Of a DNA stretch of 6,576 nt, positions 5,092 through 6,576 are shown in pieces. A program made the translations under genes and the position numbers. This DNA comes from an uncultured Oscillospiraceae bacterium. GTDB lineage: Bacteria; Bacillota_A; Clostridia; Oscillospirales; Oscillospiraceae. A model generated the notes under the pieces. The model had not been told where the DNA came from. It ran no database searches and saw only the letters and a list, made by a program, of their open reading frames with translations. Each line of letters begins with the position of its first letter. The first letter of the stretch is position 1. The stretch is from NCBI GenBank assembly GCA_944386965.1, contig CALXDE010000143.1, positions 1 through 6,576 on the forward strand, in the 5' to 3' direction.

Positions 5092-5591
5092 ACGCGCTGG
5101 AAATGGTCCGCGCGGCGGTGCTGGAGGTCCTCCAGGACGCCGACATCCCGGCGGCGGCCGCCTACAGCGACGACTGGGCCGCCGCCTATGACGCCCCGGT
5201 CCTCACCGTGGGGGTGGGGAGTGGCAGCAGTGTCCGGGTGGGGTTTCACGACTACCTGGGGGAGCAGTACGACGAAAAGACCGCCTCCTACCAGGAGCGG
5301 TACGGCAAGGTGCTGGACGTGTCCCTGGCCCTGGACGCCTACTCCCCACGCTGTGTGGGGACGGCGGGGTGTGAGGCCATTCTGGACCAGGTGCTCAGCG
5401 CCCTCACCGCCGCGCCGCCGGAGGGAATCCGCGTCTGGGATATGGAGTGGGGCGAGGCGGCCTTTGACCAGAAGGCGGACCTGTTTCACCGCCGGGCCAC
5501 CCTCCGCTGCGCCGCAGCCTTCGTGGCCACCATCCAGGAGGAGACGGGACTGCTGCTGGATTTCAAATTGAAAGGAGAACTGCGCCATTGA
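5088..5591 (+). CDS. Tail completion/terminator-like protein
   Basis: This is a 167-residue protein directly before the tail sheath gene, where PBSX/skin-type elements encode the tail terminator (YqbJ/XkdJ region) that caps the tail tube and joins it to the neck. Visible features are an N-terminal helix NALEMVRAAVLEVLQDADIP (2-21), a beta strand PVLTVGVGSGSSVRVGFHDYLGEQYDE (37-63), a second strand YGKVLDVSLALDAYSP (72-87), the helix GCEAILDQVLSALTA (94-108), and a C-terminal beta hairpin with RRATLRCAAAFVATIQEETG (136-154). This alternation is consistent with the alpha/beta fold of tail terminator proteins. The start is GTG with AAAGGAGG upstream. The last codons overlap the TTG start of the sheath. 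The sequence itself has no diagnostic motif that I can name, so the role rests on position and fold pattern. Confidence 0.68.
   Translation: MNALEMVRAAVLEVLQDADIPAAAAYSDDWAAAYDAPVLTVGVGSGSSVRVGFHDYLGEQYDEKTASYQERYGKVLDVSLALDAYSPRCVGTAGCEAILDQVLSALTAAPPEGIRVWDMEWGEAAFDQKADLFHRRATLRCAAAFVATIQEETGLLLDFKLKGELRH
5571..5577 (+). promoter_or_regulatory. Ribosome binding site for the TTG start of the sheath gene
   Basis: AAAGGAG lies 10 bases before TTG 5588. With the 4-base overlap to the previous stop (TTGA) it supports TTG as the sheath start codon. No ATG or GTG nearby would keep the conserved N-terminus STIIHERPGVY. Confidence 0.8.
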
Positions 5592-6576
5592 GTACGATTA
5601 TCCATGAGCGTCCGGGGGTCTATTCCTCCTACGACGCATCCACTGTCATCCGCAGCGGTGTGGGCAGCAAGGTGGTGGGGATCGCCGCCCAGGCCGGCAC
5701 CGGCGAGGCCGACGCGGTGACGCTGCTGACCAGCTACGCCGCCGGGGTCACGGCCTTCGGTGAGACGGGGGCCATGGCCCCCCTGCTGCGGCTGCTGTTC
5801 CAAAACGGGGCCACCGCTGTGAAGGCGGTGCGGGTGGAGAGCAGCACCACCTACGCGGATGCCTTCGATCTGCTGGCGCTGGAGGAGGACATCCAGATCG
5901 TGGTCTGCGACAGCGCCGACGAGACGGTGCAGCAGACCCTGCGCACCAGCGTGGAGTCCGCCAGTGCCGCCCGCCGGGAGCGCATCGCTGTAGTGGGTGG
6001 GGAAGAGGAGAGCGTGGAGGAACTGATTGCCCACGCCTCCGCCCTCAACAGTGAGCGCGTGGTGCTGGTGGGGCCCGATGTGCTGGATACCGCCGGGGAG
6101 AGCCTCAGCGGCGTCTACGCCGCGGCGGCCCTGGCGGGCCTCCTGGCGGGAAGCGCCGATCCGGCGGTGCCGGTCAACGGCGCCGCCCTTCAGGGCCTGG
6201 GGGGTGTGGCCGTGCAGTACACGGACAACGACATCGACCTGCTGGTCCGGGGCGGCGTCACGCCCTTGGAGGCGGTGGGCGGCGTGGTCAGCCCCATCCG
6301 GGGCATCACCACCCGCACCAAGACCGGCGGCACCGCCGACACCACCTGGCGTGAACTGACCACGATCCTGATTGTGGACGACGTGATCCCCGCTGTCCGC
6401 AGCGCCCTGCGCAGCAAGTTTTCCCGCTCCAAGAACACCGCCCAGACCCGGGGGGCCATCCGCTCCCAGGTGATCGTGGAGCTGGAGCGGAAGCTGGCAG
6501 AGGAGATCATCGACGGCTACGGCGACGTCACCGCCGAGGTGGACACCGCTGACCCCACGGTGTGCGTGGTGGAGTT
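5588..6576 (+). CDS. Contractile tail sheath protein (XkdK/YqbK type), 3' truncated
   Basis: This is the subunit of the contractile sheath around the tail tube, which marks the phage as a myovirus-type particle. The frame from TTG 5588 runs 329 complete codons to the window edge with no stop. The start is a rare TTG, chosen because the protein then begins (M)STIIHERPGVYSSYDAST, the typical N-terminus of Firmicutes sheath proteins, with AAAGGAG upstream. Other recognisable stretches are GIAAQAGTGEADAVTLLTSY (31-50), ALLRLLFQNGATAVKAVRV-like sequence (64-83), IQIVVCDSADETVQQTLRTSVESASAARRERIAVVGG (102-138), LNSERVVLVGPDV (153-165), YTDNDIDLLVRGGVTPLEAVGGVVSPIRGITTRTKTGGTADTTWRELTTILIVDDVIPAVRSAL (211-274), and KFSRSKNTAQTRGAIRSQVIVELE (277-300). 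The last of these is the strongly conserved C-terminal domain that locks onto the tube. Only the last few dozen residues are expected to be missing. The call is firm. Confidence 0.92.
   Translation, partial: MSTIIHERPGVYSSYDASTVIRSGVGSKVVGIAAQAGTGEADAVTLLTSYAAGVTAFGETGAMAPLLRLLFQNGATAVKAVRVESSTTYADAFDLLALEEDIQIVVCDSADETVQQTLRTSVESASAARRERIAVVGGEEESVEELIAHASALNSERVVLVGPDVLDTAGESLSGVYAAAALAGLLAGSADPAVPVNGAALQGLGGVAVQYTDNDIDLLVRGGVTPLEAVGGVVSPIRGITTRTKTGGTADTTWRELTTILIVDDVIPAVRSALRSKFSRSKNTAQTRGAIRSQVIVELERKLAEEIIDGYGDVTAEVDTADPTVCVVE

Noticed and set aside
5343..5361. 7-bp inverted repeat with 5-base loop within the terminator-like gene
   Set aside because: It is short, lies in GC-rich coding sequence, and has no associated feature; it is not clearly above chance.

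Overview
The window is a high-GC (clearly above 60 % by eye) stretch of a tailed-phage structural module. It is most likely from a prophage or temperate phage of a Gram-positive Clostridia host. The high-GC Oscillospiraceae-type gut bacteria fit the base composition and protein flavour, but this host call is inference. All supported genes lie on the + strand, packed tightly with strong AGGAGG-type ribosome binding sites or 4-base start/stop overlaps. The gene order is that of the PBSX/skin-element type of contractile-tailed phage.

Layout: the 3' part of the large terminase subunit (3-695); portal protein (721-1881); a 198-base interval packed with hairpins and ending in a second copy of the portal 3' end (1882-2079); prohead protease with a C-terminal helical, possibly scaffolding, region (2080-2982); small head-decoration-like protein (2999-3364); HK97-fold major capsid protein (3381-4406); three small neck/connector genes (4412-4774, 4771-5091, 5088-5591); and the start of the contractile tail sheath gene, which begins at a TTG codon (5588) and runs off the right edge. 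Together these genes encode DNA packaging motor, portal vertex, capsid assembly and maturation, head completion, and the first tail-tube/sheath component. They were probably transcribed as one late operon whose promoter is outside the window.

The unusual part is the portal-protease junction. A 34-bp exact direct repeat (1820-1853 and 2002-2035) brackets a segment carrying four consecutive hairpins (1889-2003). Both repeat copies are read in the same phase relative to the portal reading frame, so recombination between them would remove exactly 182 bp and still give a portal protein of almost the same length (387 instead of 386 residues) with a different last few residues. This looks like a small palindromic cassette that inserted near the 3' end of the portal gene and supplied a replacement gene end, or a structured RNA element. 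A second, smaller oddity is a perfect 11-bp inverted repeat inside the neck gene (4893-4917). Apart from these, the window is a conventional morphogenesis cluster. No complete novel enzyme system is visible.
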